In this document: in pieces, positions 45,601-57,600 of the stretch
How positions within the stretch are numbered: position 1 is the first letter of the stretch
Layout: the number at the start of each line of letters is the position of its first letter
NCBI GenBank assembly: GCA_950097015.1
Contig: CATNEN010000007.1
Coordinates: 3,348,001-3,412,000 of the forward strand
DNA length: 64,000 nucleotides
Direction of reading: 5' to 3'
Source: Macrostomum hystrix
Taxonomy: Eukaryota; Platyhelminthes; Macrostomidae
Position numbers and translations under genes: made by a program
Notes under the pieces: generated by a model
The model's database searches: none
Told to the model about the DNA's origin: nothing
What the model saw: only the letters and a program-made list of their open reading frames with translations

Positions 45601-48600
45601 TTGTGATTCTCGCACAGCAGCTGCAGCAGTCTTAGAATCGGCTGCACCATGGCTAGCTCCGGACTGTCGCTATCCTGACCGCTGCCACCGCCGCTAGCCG
45701 ATGCTCCGCCTGCGCCGCCGCCAGTGCCGCGGCCATCTCGTTCGCTGGAGGCTGCAGCAGCGGCGGCCGCCGCGGTGCCACCGGCACCTCCGGCCGCGTC
45801 GCCCGAAGCGGACAGCAGGTCGGACATAGGCGGCTCTCGCTCGTCCTCATTCTTGATTTTGTGCTTGATAAAGTGCATGGCCTTAGACGTAGCCAAAGCG
45901 GCGTCGTCTAGTTCAGTCTTGAACTCCGGGCTCAGCTCCATCAGCAGGCGTTGTCGATGATGCTCGGCGTCCGGATCGTCGGAACCGGCGAAGTAGTTCG
46001 CAGCAGAGCCGTTGGTCAAAGATCGATCATCTGGTTTAGCCGCCTTCGAAGCTTCCCCGGCGGCTGACGTGGCCAAAGTGCTGCTGTTGATGCGCACTGA
46101 AGCCATGGCCTTGCTTAGCAGGTCGTGCAACAACTTCACAAACTTCTCCGAGCGCTCTTCGTCTCTGAGGCGCGCCAGCACGGACGCCTGCACGCCGGTG
46201 TTGCCGCCTTCCAGCAGAGCGATCCCCAATTCAACAGCTTCGAGTAGGATGCGCTGGTTTGGCCGCTTGATGATTATGTCAACAACTAGATTAGAGGCGC
46301 CCTCCTTGTCCAGGAAGGACTGTTAAACAAGAAATGTATCGCATTTTAGACAGAAAGCAGTTCAATGCCATACCGGGTACAAAAACTCAATAATTTACCT
46401 GCACGTCATGAAGCGACATGCTAGCCCGGGACTGAAGCACGCTTCGCTGCTGCTGCTGCTGTTGCTGCTCATTAGAAGAGGCGCCAGGAGAGGCGGGAGT
46501 GGCTGCGGCGGCCATTTCCGTTGGCCAATTAATTCTGTGCACCTCTCGATTAGAGAAGTAGCGGACTAGAAGATTCCAGCGCAGCATCTCGCCCTTCTCA
46601 CTATAATTGGCATTCATCAGCATCATCTCGCGCAGTGTCTGCATCACTTTCACGCACAGATTCTCTTCTTTGTCTTCTAGTAGAGGCTCGGTGTGTTTAA
46701 TTAGGCGCGATATGAAGCCGCCGCGTTCGCAATTTCTGCGAACCTCTGAGTCAGGAGTGAACAGCAGCTCCGGATTGTGCAGCACATCGACCAAAACTGA
46801 GAACTCCGCCTTCACCAGCGGCTTCAACTGCTCCTCCAGTAGCTGAACAACTGACTGCCATTTGGACACGATCAGTCGGGTGCGGTCCTTGTTAGTCTGT
46901 TCCGCCGAGCGTTGAGCCATGCCAATTGCTGAGCTCTTCTTTCGCGATCTGAGCCAAGTTTGGGCCTGGCGAAATGTCAATGCGTTTGCTTTATATTATC
47001 TGCCTACGAGCTTTATACATTCTAACATGTTCTAGAGATGTGTTCTAGTGATGTGTTCTAGTGATTTGTTCTAGAGATGTGTTCTAGTGATGTGTTCTAG
47101 TGATTTGTTCTAGAGATGTGTTCTAGTGATGTGTTCTAGAGATGTGTTCTAGTGATTTGTTCTAGAGATGTGTTCTAGTGATGTGTTCTATAGATGTGTT
47201 CTAGAGATGTGTTCTAGTGATGTGTTCTAGAGATGTGTTCTATAGATGTGTTCTAGAGATGTGTTCTATAGATGTGTTCTAGAGATGTGTTCTAGAGATG
47301 TGTTCTAGTGATGTGTTCTAGAGATGTGTTCTAGAGATGAGTTCTAGTGATGTGTTCTATAGATGTGTTCTAGAGATGTGTTCCAGTGATGTGTTCTAGA
47401 GATGTGTTCTATAGATGTGTTCTAGAGATGTGTTCTAGTGATGTGTTCTAGAGATGTGTTCTAGAGATGTGTTCTAGAGATGTGTTCTAGTGATGTGTTC
47501 TAGAGATGTGTTCTAGAGATGTGTTCTAGAGATGTGTTCTAGTGATGTGTTCTAGAGATGTGTTCTAGAGATGTGTTCTAGAGATGTGTTCTAGTGATGT
47601 GTTCTATAGATGTGTTCTAGAGATGTGTTCCAGTGATGTGTTCTAGAGATGTGTTCTATAGATGTGTTCTAGAGATGTGTTCTAGAGATGTGTTCTAGTG
47701 ATGTGTTCTAGAGATGTGTTCTAGAGATGTGTTCTAGAGATGTGTTCTAGTGATGTGTTCTAGAGATGTGTTCTAGAGATGTGTTCTAGAGATGTGTTCT
47801 AGTGATGTGTTCTAGTGATGTGTTCTAGAGATGTGTTCTAGAGATGTGTTCTAGTGATGTGTTCTAGAGATGTGTTCTAGAGATGTGTTCTAGAGATGTG
47901 TTCTAGAGATGTGTTTTAGAGATTTGTTCTAGAGATTTGTTCTAGAGATGCGTTCTAGAGATGTGTTTTAGAAATATGTTGCTGAAATGCTCACCTGTTT
48001 GAGCACAGTGTCAGTCTTCTGAACCAGAGCAGACACCAAAGATTCCAAATCCACCGGAATAGCCACAGCCCGATTCTTTGCAATGTCAAACAGAGCCCTG
48101 ATGGCCTTCTCAACTCGACGCTTCTGACCGCCGGAGAGCCAGTCGCACTGGGAGGCCAGCTTGTAGAATGACCAGAGCAGACGGACAAAAGTCTCCTGTT
48201 TGGAGCGCTGCTTCTCAATGGATGAGCTCTGCTCACTGTAAGGCGAATTGAAGAATGTTGTAACCACACTGGTGACTGTCTCAGTTACGTAGTGCTCCAA
48301 AGCTTTGTCGGCGTGAGCTCGATCGTGAGTACTGCTGCAGACCAGGGCCATGTCAACCAGGAAGTTGTCGAATAGAGTCCACATGTGGGCGCTGGTGTAG
48401 ATCTCTTTCATCTCAATCTCCGTGTCGATGTAGCAGTGATTCAGAAAGTGCACGTAGGCGTCCTTCACCTGGCGCGGTTGGGGAGGAGAATGATGGCGAA
48501 AATATCGCTGTGGTACTGCGGGGAATCACTTTATCGAATCTGCCTTATCCCCTGTCTCCCTGTTGGATTGTGCTATGTCGACCAGTCTCCGTGCCACCCG

Positions 48601-51600
48601 CCAATCCGGTTCCTCCCGCGTTTGGTGGTCAAACTGAATTGGTGGGCTGTGGGCAATGGCACATCATTTGGTGACACTAAGACCTGCAGACAACGAGGAG
48701 GCAATTCTGTATGTTTCGCTGACTCCTGAGCACACACGCACACAGATACTGTACGCTGGCACAGGGTGTGTATAACTGCCCCAACTTTCTCATCGTCAGG
48801 CAGTGTACACTCTTACTGTGCCTTGGAGCTTGGCACTCAAGGGCGTGAATTGCACGAAAAGCCCCCCAAGCCTTCTCAAATGAATGAATGTGGCCTCGCC
48901 GTGGAATCGAGCTCGGGGACATTGGTGCGAGATGCAACCCCCGTATAAAACGGAATGGTCACAAAAAGGGGCTGTGACCGTTGTTGTGACTGTCATGGTC
49001 ACATGTTACCGTTAGTGACCACGTTTTGTGACCGCCATGGTCTCATGTTACCACTTGGTGTCCATAAAATTTGACCATTTGTCCGGGTCACCATGTGACC
49101 GTTCACTGTGACCGTATTTTGTGACCGTTATGTTCAGGGTCACCATGTGACCGTTCACTGTGACCATATTTTGTGACCGTTATGTTCAGGGTCACCATGT
49201 GACCGTTCACTGTGACCGTATTTTGTGACCGTTATGTTCAGGGTCACCATGTGACCGTTCACTGTGACCATATTTTGTGACCGTTATGTTCAGGGTCACC
49301 ATGTGACCGTTCACTGTGACCGTATTTTGTGACCGTTATGTTCAGGGTCACCATGTGACCGTTCACTGTGACCGTATTTTGTGACAATACCTTCTACTTG
49401 CTCCCAGCTTGTCCTTTAAATATTAGACTTTAAATAGGACTCAATAAACTGCCACGACTTCTTTATTTCGGAATGTGGCGTTACGCACATGTTTGTTGTC
49501 AGCATTGCATGAATTTATTCTGAAAAGACCGAGAAATTTTAGATAGTACACGATTTTAGGTACAGCACACATTTTGTTTGAATTCAGTATATAGTGAGAA
49601 GTAGCAATAAGTTTTATTTCCATCATTTTCAGCTCATTTATAGATCATGGACGAAGAATTGGTGCCGGCGGCTGAGCTACGCAGCGCCGTGATGAATCGT
49701 TTACGGTAGCGGCGCTTTCGAGAGCGTAGCAACGTGCAGCTTTTGCTGCAAAGGCGGCAACAATGGTTGCAGAATGGCACCATTACAGTTGGCGCCGTCG
49801 TAAAGAATCCACGGACGAATCGTGGTAGTAAACGCAATCATCCGGGCGACGACTCTGAAAGCGAATCTGCCAGCGAAGCCGCCAGCGAAGCCGCCAGCGA
49901 ATCTGCCAGCGAAGCCGCCAGCGAAGCCGCCAGCGAAGCCGCCAGCGAAGCCGCCAGCGAATCTGACAGCGAAGCCGCCAGCGAAGCCGCCAGCGAAGCC
50001 GCCAGCGAAGCCGCCAGCGAATCTGACAGCGAAGCCGCCAGCGAAGCCGCCAGCGAAGCCGCCAGCGAATCTGACAGCGAAGCCGCCAGCGAAGCCGCCA
50101 GCGAGCCGCCAGCGAATCTGACAGCGAAGCCGCTAGCGAAGCCGCCAGCGCAGCTGCCGACGACTATGCCGACTTCAACGATGACGGCGACGGCGACGGC
50201 GACGATAACAATTCAAACGCTGCTAAACTGCATGACTTCTGCCAGCTGGCCGCATATCGTGACGCAACTGTGTCCTATGCTACAATTGGCACTCTAGCTC
50301 AGTGTGCAACTGGTGCGCACATCCAATTTGAGTTCGGTCGCGTGGAGTCGATTCGCGTTGCAAACGGCACCGCCAAATTGGTTGTGCGTCGGTTATTGAC
50401 CGAGAAGCATGTCGAGCCACGTGACAATCCGCTTTACTGCTTCTCGGGACGGCGCCTGCTGGGCGGTTGTGCGCTAGCGCACGTACGTCGATTGCAACGA
50501 AGCCCATTCGAGGAGGTGTCCAAGTTCTATTTCGATTTGGACCCTGTTGTCACCATCGTCAAGGCCTGCGCCTTGTCGGACTCTCATGTGGCGTTTTTGC
50601 CGCATGAACAGTTTTCTTTCGCTGCGTAAGGGTGTTGTCTCCTGTCTGACAGTTGCTGTAGTGTTTATGAATGTAAGCCATTGAATTATGTCAGCCCAAG
50701 TTGTTCAACATTATTGCCTAAAACCTTTTTGGTTTGCTAGACTCGCTTTGGATCTCCTCGTCTACGTTTGTTATATATTATCTGTGTACGAGCGTATCTG
50801 CACTGTGTTTCATTGAATTTTATATTATCTGTGAAGAACTATAATTTTAAGCTGTACTTTTAAAAACAAATGCGCAAGCACAGTATATTTGGTAGGCCAT
50901 GCCGTGTGAGAAACACCTTCGTGCTACGAATTTTATTCGTAATTTGTAAATAATTGACGCTTTCCAGATTTTTTCGGGGCACTGCGGAATTCAGATATAG
51001 ACAGAAGGGTTTTGGCGGTCAAGTTGAAGTGCGGGCGATATACTCGTAGGAAACCCTTTTATACGAGCGTATTTAATTTTATCTATCGTTTCTGAAGGCT
51101 CTAGGAATTAACGTAAAAGTTTGCAAAGTTCCCACCCTTCACCCTCACATACCTTAGTCCTCTACTCCCTCAATTGCTGCATTACAGCAGCCTCTCCGAG
51201 CATTTTGAAAATGTCCGGCAACAAGCCTTCGGATTTTATTTCTAAAAATAAGTGGCTGTCCAAGTCACCTTCTGACCAGGAGATGGTTCGGAAGTCAGTG
51301 GGTCGGCCTTACCAGCCCAGACCGCCTTCTGGTTTCCAGCTAGAGTGTCAGGAGGCTGCTAAGAAGATGCAGCGGGAAATAGACAAGGAGCGCGAAATGA
51401 TTCGGATCGCAGGTGAGGCTGCCTCGCGACAATGCGCCAAACCATTTCATGGACCTTGGCTTTCCAAGCGCACTCCGGTGACCAGGGGCATTCCGTTATT
51501 TCCGGCCGATCTAAGTAGTGCCTCTGGAACGTCTACTTCCTACGGGACCCCGGCGGCTCTGTCGGAGAACCCGGTGACTCTGCCGGAGAACCCGGTGACT

Positions 51601-54600
51601 CTGCCGGAGAACCCGGTGACTCTGCCGGAGAACCCGGTGACTCTGCCGGAGAACCCGGTGACTCTGCCGGAGACCTCGGCGACGCAGGAGGATGATTTGC
51701 AGCGCATTAAGAAGGACCTGCAAGATAGATGCGCCGCCGCTCTTATGCGTGCGGAAAAAGAATTGGAAGAAGCAGGCTTGCTGCTTGATGAGCTGAACGA
51801 ATACAGTCGCCCTCCATCGCCAATATTTGAGTAATACAGCATTTTCAAGCTAGTAGAAAGTGCATGGAAGTAAATAATCGAATCAGAAGTAGAGAATAAT
51901 TCTAATAATTCTAATAGTTGTAATAATAATACCAACCTCAGAGCAAGAATGTTAGCAACAGCTCAATCAAGAAATTGAAGAGTAGTTAGAAAGTAAAGAT
52001 TAATTTCCTTATAGAGAAAGCTGTAGCATTTTGTCAAAATCGAAAGTAAAAAATATTAATCTGAAAGTATTCGACTTACTTTCCTGTAAAAATATGGTTC
52101 CTGTAATTTTATGACAAGACACATTAACACTCCAAGCTACTAATTGTAGCTTAAACAGACAAACGTGTACCACGCAGCCTGTAAAACTATGAAAACCTGC
52201 AATTTTATGGAAATCGTAATAATGTGTTAAATATCGATTCCCACAAAAGTATGCATAATTTTTCACGGGCCAAAAACTATGTTTCGTTGTCAAATTTTCT
52301 ATCCAATGAGGACAGTTTTCAGTCTTTTTCTGCACTTCTATAATAATTGTGTAATATTGGTAGTTCCCAGCGCACCGCCCAAATAAACAGGCCAGACCAT
52401 TCATTACGAGTACTGCTATTGTCATTGATGAGGCTTGTGTGCTTTTTCTGATCTCTTTCTCTTGATGGACTTAATTTTTTTTAACTAATTTTACGAATTG
52501 CATTTTTCAAATAGTTTTTCAGATAAGAGGTATTCGCAGGTCTCCAATTGCCTACCAGAAACCAATAAATCAATCAGTCATTGTTGGTCCCAGATCTCTC
52601 TGCGACCTAGATCACTTTGTTCCAGGCTTATCTGCTTCCATGCCCCATCCAGCTGAGAAATGATCTGAGAGAGAGGGGGAGTACTAACCAATTTCTCATG
52701 CATCTGTACCACTTTTGCAGAAACGTCATTAAAAAGGAATGGATGCGAAAAAATTGCGGAAGAGTACCGCAACGGAACAAAAGTCTTCTTCAAAGAATGC
52801 ATCGAATACAATGAAAAAGCACGTAGCTTTTAGGGCCCCGATAAGAAAGCGCAAACCCGCCTCTGCCACTGCTGGCGCTTCTGCCGCGTCTGAAGGTGGC
52901 GGTGCTGTCGCCGCTGACGCCTCTGCCACTGCTGACGCTTCTGCCGCGACTGAAGGTGGCGATGCTGCCGCCGCTGACGCCTCTGCCACTGCTGGCGCTT
53001 CTGCCGCGACTGAAGGTGGCGGTGCTGCCGCCGCTGACGCCTCTGTCACTGCTGGCGCTTCTGCCGCGACTAAAAATGGAGCTGCTGCCGCCCCTGCCGG
53101 TCCTGGCACCTCTGCCACTGGCGCGTCTGCCACTGCTGGTAAGAAGGTCTCGGGTGGCCCTACAGCATGCCGCTACTGGGTATTCGAATACGCGCCGGAA
53201 GACGGCGGTCAGCTTGGCATCTACGCCGACAAGTGCATCGTTACTGACGGCTCAGTCGACCCAAGCCGACTGTCAGTGGACGACGAGGTCACCATAAAAC
53301 CAGGAAAGACCTCCAGCGGCAAGGCCTACCGCGTGCGTGTATGCAAAGGGCCATACCGCACAAAGGCGGCTGCAGAGGCTGGTGCCAGTGCCTGTCAAGC
53401 GGTGCAGAGGCCGGCAGGTATCAACCTTCCTAACAGCTGCACCACCTGCCAGGCGCTCCGGCAGGAGGTTTTGAACCTCTGGACAGCAGCAGAGTTAGCG
53501 CAGCAGACTGCCGACGGCTACAGAGAAAGCCAGGGACGGCAGATCGAAGAATTGAACCACCGGCTTGACGATGCTGAATATAAGCGGACTGCGTATAAGG
53601 AAAAATGGGAAGCCGCCGTCATCAGAATCCGTGAGCTGCAGTGTGAGCTGGAGCATGCCCAGAGCGGGGTCGAACATTCGAGGTCGGGAGAAGGCGGTGC
53701 TGTTGCTAAGTACACCGTGGTGCTGCAGGACGCCGTGTTTTCTGCCATTGAGGTACTACAACGCGCAATTTCTACCGGCATCAGTGGCATGGATGTCACG
53801 GTTGAAGACAGTACTGGCGTGCTAGGCAGCAGTACTGCTGGCAGCGCTTCTGCCGCGGCATCTGTTGGCGGCGTCTCTGCCGCGGCGTCTGTTCCGTTGC
53901 TGGACGATAGAGAACTTCGCGCCCAGATCCAATTGGCGTCAGCAAAGCAGCAGAAGCGTGCACCCGAGACAAGGGCTTTGACAGCGCGCTGCCCCGACGT
54001 CGTTGTGTCGGCCGCCGACTATGAACAGATCAAGCGTGCGGTGTCTGTCTATGTGAAGGGAGGTTTCAGCAGTACAGACGGCGATAAAATGCTCCGGACC
54101 CTGTACCGAGCAGTCTTCTCAACCGAGGAGCTAACGACCCGTTCCTACACCGGCCGCAAGACAAAAAAGGATGGTCCGCCGCCGAAGCCGGAAGTATCTA
54201 AGAAGAAAAAGTTCGCCATTAAGGCTTTTATAAGTGGGCTAAAGTTCCCTGAGGAATTTCCGAAGAAGTCCTATGCCACGATTTTCAAGCGCACTGCCTT
54301 CTGTGCTGCCCGAAAATTGAAGTCACCACTCAAAGTGACACCCAGCGGTCGCACTGGAAGGAACAAGGGCGGAAGGAAGGAAGCCGGTGATGAAGAAGGC
54401 GGCGGTGACCTTGACAGAGCCAAGGAACTTGACCTTGACGGCGGTGACGTTGACGCCAAGGAGGACGACGACAGTGGCGACGACGACGAAGCCGCAGCCT
54501 CTAGCGACTCTTCCGGCAACCCATCAGCGGAGGCGAAGTAGAGACTGAAATTAAGCCATTTGAACATTATTATTTTTCAGTTTTTTTGTGACGGATCACT

Positions 54601-57600
54601 AAACTAAGTGCGAAATGCACTACAATTGTATGCCAAATTATATTATGTTTTAATGACAATATTATGTTTTTTCTTAATAGTTACTGGCTATGGCCTTCCT
54701 TGGACTGGCTTTGGTGTGCAGAAAATTATGAAGCATGACACGGCCAACAATAGTTGCTGAACATAGCAAGACAAGTGATGCAAAGTGTCCAGTGAAAGCT
54801 GGCTGGAAAGCAGGTAGTGCCAGTAACTAATTACACCTTGTACCTTTATATGTTTCCTAAAATTGCTTATAACCATCGATACCAATATTTACATATAAAA
54901 AGTTATGGCATTTGATGCGCGGGCAGTTTGCCCATACAAATACAGCGACTTTTTACTAGCTATATTTTACTGGCTATTTTTGCTACTGCCACTACTGCCT
55001 TTTTATCAATATAAAGAAAGTCATGGCATTTTACATTTGATATAATTCATAATAAATATTAAGTATATTCAGATGTATAGATTTTTTTCTTGTTACTATT
55101 TTCTGGTGCTACTGCCAGTCACACAACGGACACACAGAATGGTCACACAAAATATGGTCACAGTGAACGGTCACATGGTGACCCTGAACATAACGGTCAC
55201 AAAATATGGTCACAGTGAACGGTCACATGGTGAACCTGAACATAACGGTCACAAAATATGGTCACAGTGAACGGTCACATGGTGACCCTGAACATAACGG
55301 TCACAAAATATGGTCACAGTGAACGGTCACATGGTGACCCTGAACATAACGGTCACAAAATATGGTCACAGTGAACGGTCACATGGTGAACCTGAACATA
55401 ACGGTCACAAAATATGGTCACAGTGAACGGTCACATGGTGACCCTGAACATAACGGTCACAAAATATGGTCACAGTGAACGGTCACATGGTGAACCTGAA
55501 CATAACGGTCACAAAATATGGTCACAGTGAACGGTCACATGGTGACCCTGAACATAACGGTCACAAAATATGGTCACAGTGAACGGTCACATGGTGACCC
55601 TGAACATAACGGTCACAAAATATGGTCACAGTGAACGGTCACATGGTGACCCTGAACATAACGGTCACAAAATATGGTCACAGTGAACGGTCACATGGTG
55701 AACCTGAACATAACGGTCACAAAATATGGTCACAGTGAACGGTCACATTGTGACCCTGAACATAACGGTCACAAAATATGGTCACAGTGAACGGTCACAT
55801 GGTGAACCTGAACATAACGGTCACAAAATATGGTCACAGTGAACGGTCACATGGTGACCCTGAACATAACGGTCACAAAATATGGTCACAGTGAACGGTC
55901 ACATGGTGACCCTGAACATAACGGTCACAAAATATGGTCACAGTGAACGGTCACATTGTGACCCTGAACATAACGGTCACAAAATATGGTCACAGTGAAC
56001 GGTCACATGGTGAACCTGAACATAACGGTCACAAAATATGGTCACAGTGAACGGTCACATGGTGAACCTGAACATAACGGTCACAAAATATGGTCACAGT
56101 GAACGGTCACATGGTGACCCTGAACATAACGGTCACAAAATATGGTCACAGTGAACGGTCACATGGTGACCCTGAACATAACGGTCACAAGTGGAACGGT
56201 CACAGCCCTTTTTTGTGACCATTTCGTTTTATACGGGACCGCGTTAGACCGTTCTGCCACTCTATTCTGCAATTCTGCCACCCCTGAGTGTGATAATCAA
56301 CCAGCGACTCACCTCTGGGCAGCAGAGTTCGTGAGTAACAATCTTGACTAGGTCATCCAGCGGCAGCAGGGAGTGGCACTTGATCTCAGTGTAGACATTC
56401 TTACCCTCAGTGCAGCTAGCCAATAGGCGCACCAGTTCAATGTGATAGCGCAACGGCCCGGAGACATCTACTCGGCTGCGCTCCGAGCACATTAGCCGGA
56501 GTAGCTCGTCGAATGCGGCGCCTTCGTTGAAGAACAGCAGGACTTCGTCGCCAACGGAGACTAGCTCGGACATGACCAGATCCTGGGAGCGCCTGATGTA
56601 CTGGCCGTCGCAGCGGACCAGGGTCTGCAAGAACTGCAGGTATGACACGTGGCGACCCTGCGACTCGATGGCCCGCACAAAGTGTTGAATCAGCCGGTCC
56701 GGAACCTCCAGGCAGAGGCGCTTGTTGTCGCGAAAGATGGCAGTGCAGGTCTCGGCTTCGTTCACGCCGTTGCCTAGAAAGGCGTCCAGCTGCTTGAAGA
56801 GCAGCGCCTGGTTGGCCGAATTGTTGAAGCAGAAGGCCTGCAGGAACTTGTGCGCCAGGCCGATCAGCTCCTTCATGCGAAGGTCCATCTGGGTTGGAAG
56901 GGCCGGCAAGCGGAGTAATTTTAGGGCGTCTGGAGACAAGGTCTTGTGGACCTCAGGATCTGGGGATAATTTATTGTGCGTCTGAGGATCTAAGGATAAC
57001 TAGGTGAGTTCGAGTATCTGGGGATAATTGGAGTTGAGTCCGAGGATATGGGGAATATTGGAGTTGAGTCCAAGGATCTGGGGATAATTGGAGTTGAGTC
57101 TGAGGATCTGGGGATAATTGGAGTTGAGTCTGAGGATCTGGGGATAATTTGAGATGAGTATGAGGATGTGGGGATAATTGTAGGTGAATACTAATATTTA
57201 GAGAAAATTGCAGGTGGCTTGAGAATCTACGGATAATCGTTGATGAACCTGGGATCTGAAGTGTGTCTACTGAGGATCCTGAGGATTTGGAAGAGGCACG
57301 CGTAAAGGTACAAACCTTTTTATCATAGGGTATCTGCAGGAGGTCCATCACGAACTTGTTAGCTCCCAGATTCTTAAGCAGCCGCTGCTGATGCTTATCA
57401 TTGGTGACGCTGCCATCCGGCTGTTTGGCGCAGCAAACTTCAGCCAGGCGTTGCAGAATCTCCTTCATGATGACGTAGTTGCGTCTGGAGTTTTCGTCAA
57501 TGTCCGGCCCGAGATTCAAATCGATGGCGGACTGGTCCGGCAGCAGCTTGACCGGCTTCTTGTTCGTGGCTGCTGTCGTCGGCGTAGAACCCGCTGCAGC

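Larger units (their letters stand above)
48940..56237 (+). mobile_element. 7.3-kb TIR element with three ORFs, in ITPR intron 8
   Basis: Ends match as inverted repeats beginning CCCGTATAAAACG over 43 bp with 2 mismatches. The flanks carry ACC at both sides (48937-48939 and 56238-56240), consistent with a 3-bp target duplication. Inside are inverted arrays of one 52-bp unit and three plus-strand ORFs (49647-50629, 51211-51834, 52739-54541). The receptor exons on both sides splice in frame (phase 0), which shows the unit is an insertion in an intron. No DDE transposase, polymerase or integrase could be recognised, so it may be non-autonomous or encode an unfamiliar enzyme. Confidence 0.8.

Noticed and set aside
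48901-48925. tRNA B-box-like AGCTCGATTCC on the minus strand
   Set aside because: The flanking bases cannot form a T-arm stem and there is no A-box.
9466-56190. Common origin of the 25-bp array (9466-10460) and the 52-bp element array because both contain GGTCACAGTGA
   Set aside because: Only 11 bp shared, with different periods and no flanking similarity; probably chance.
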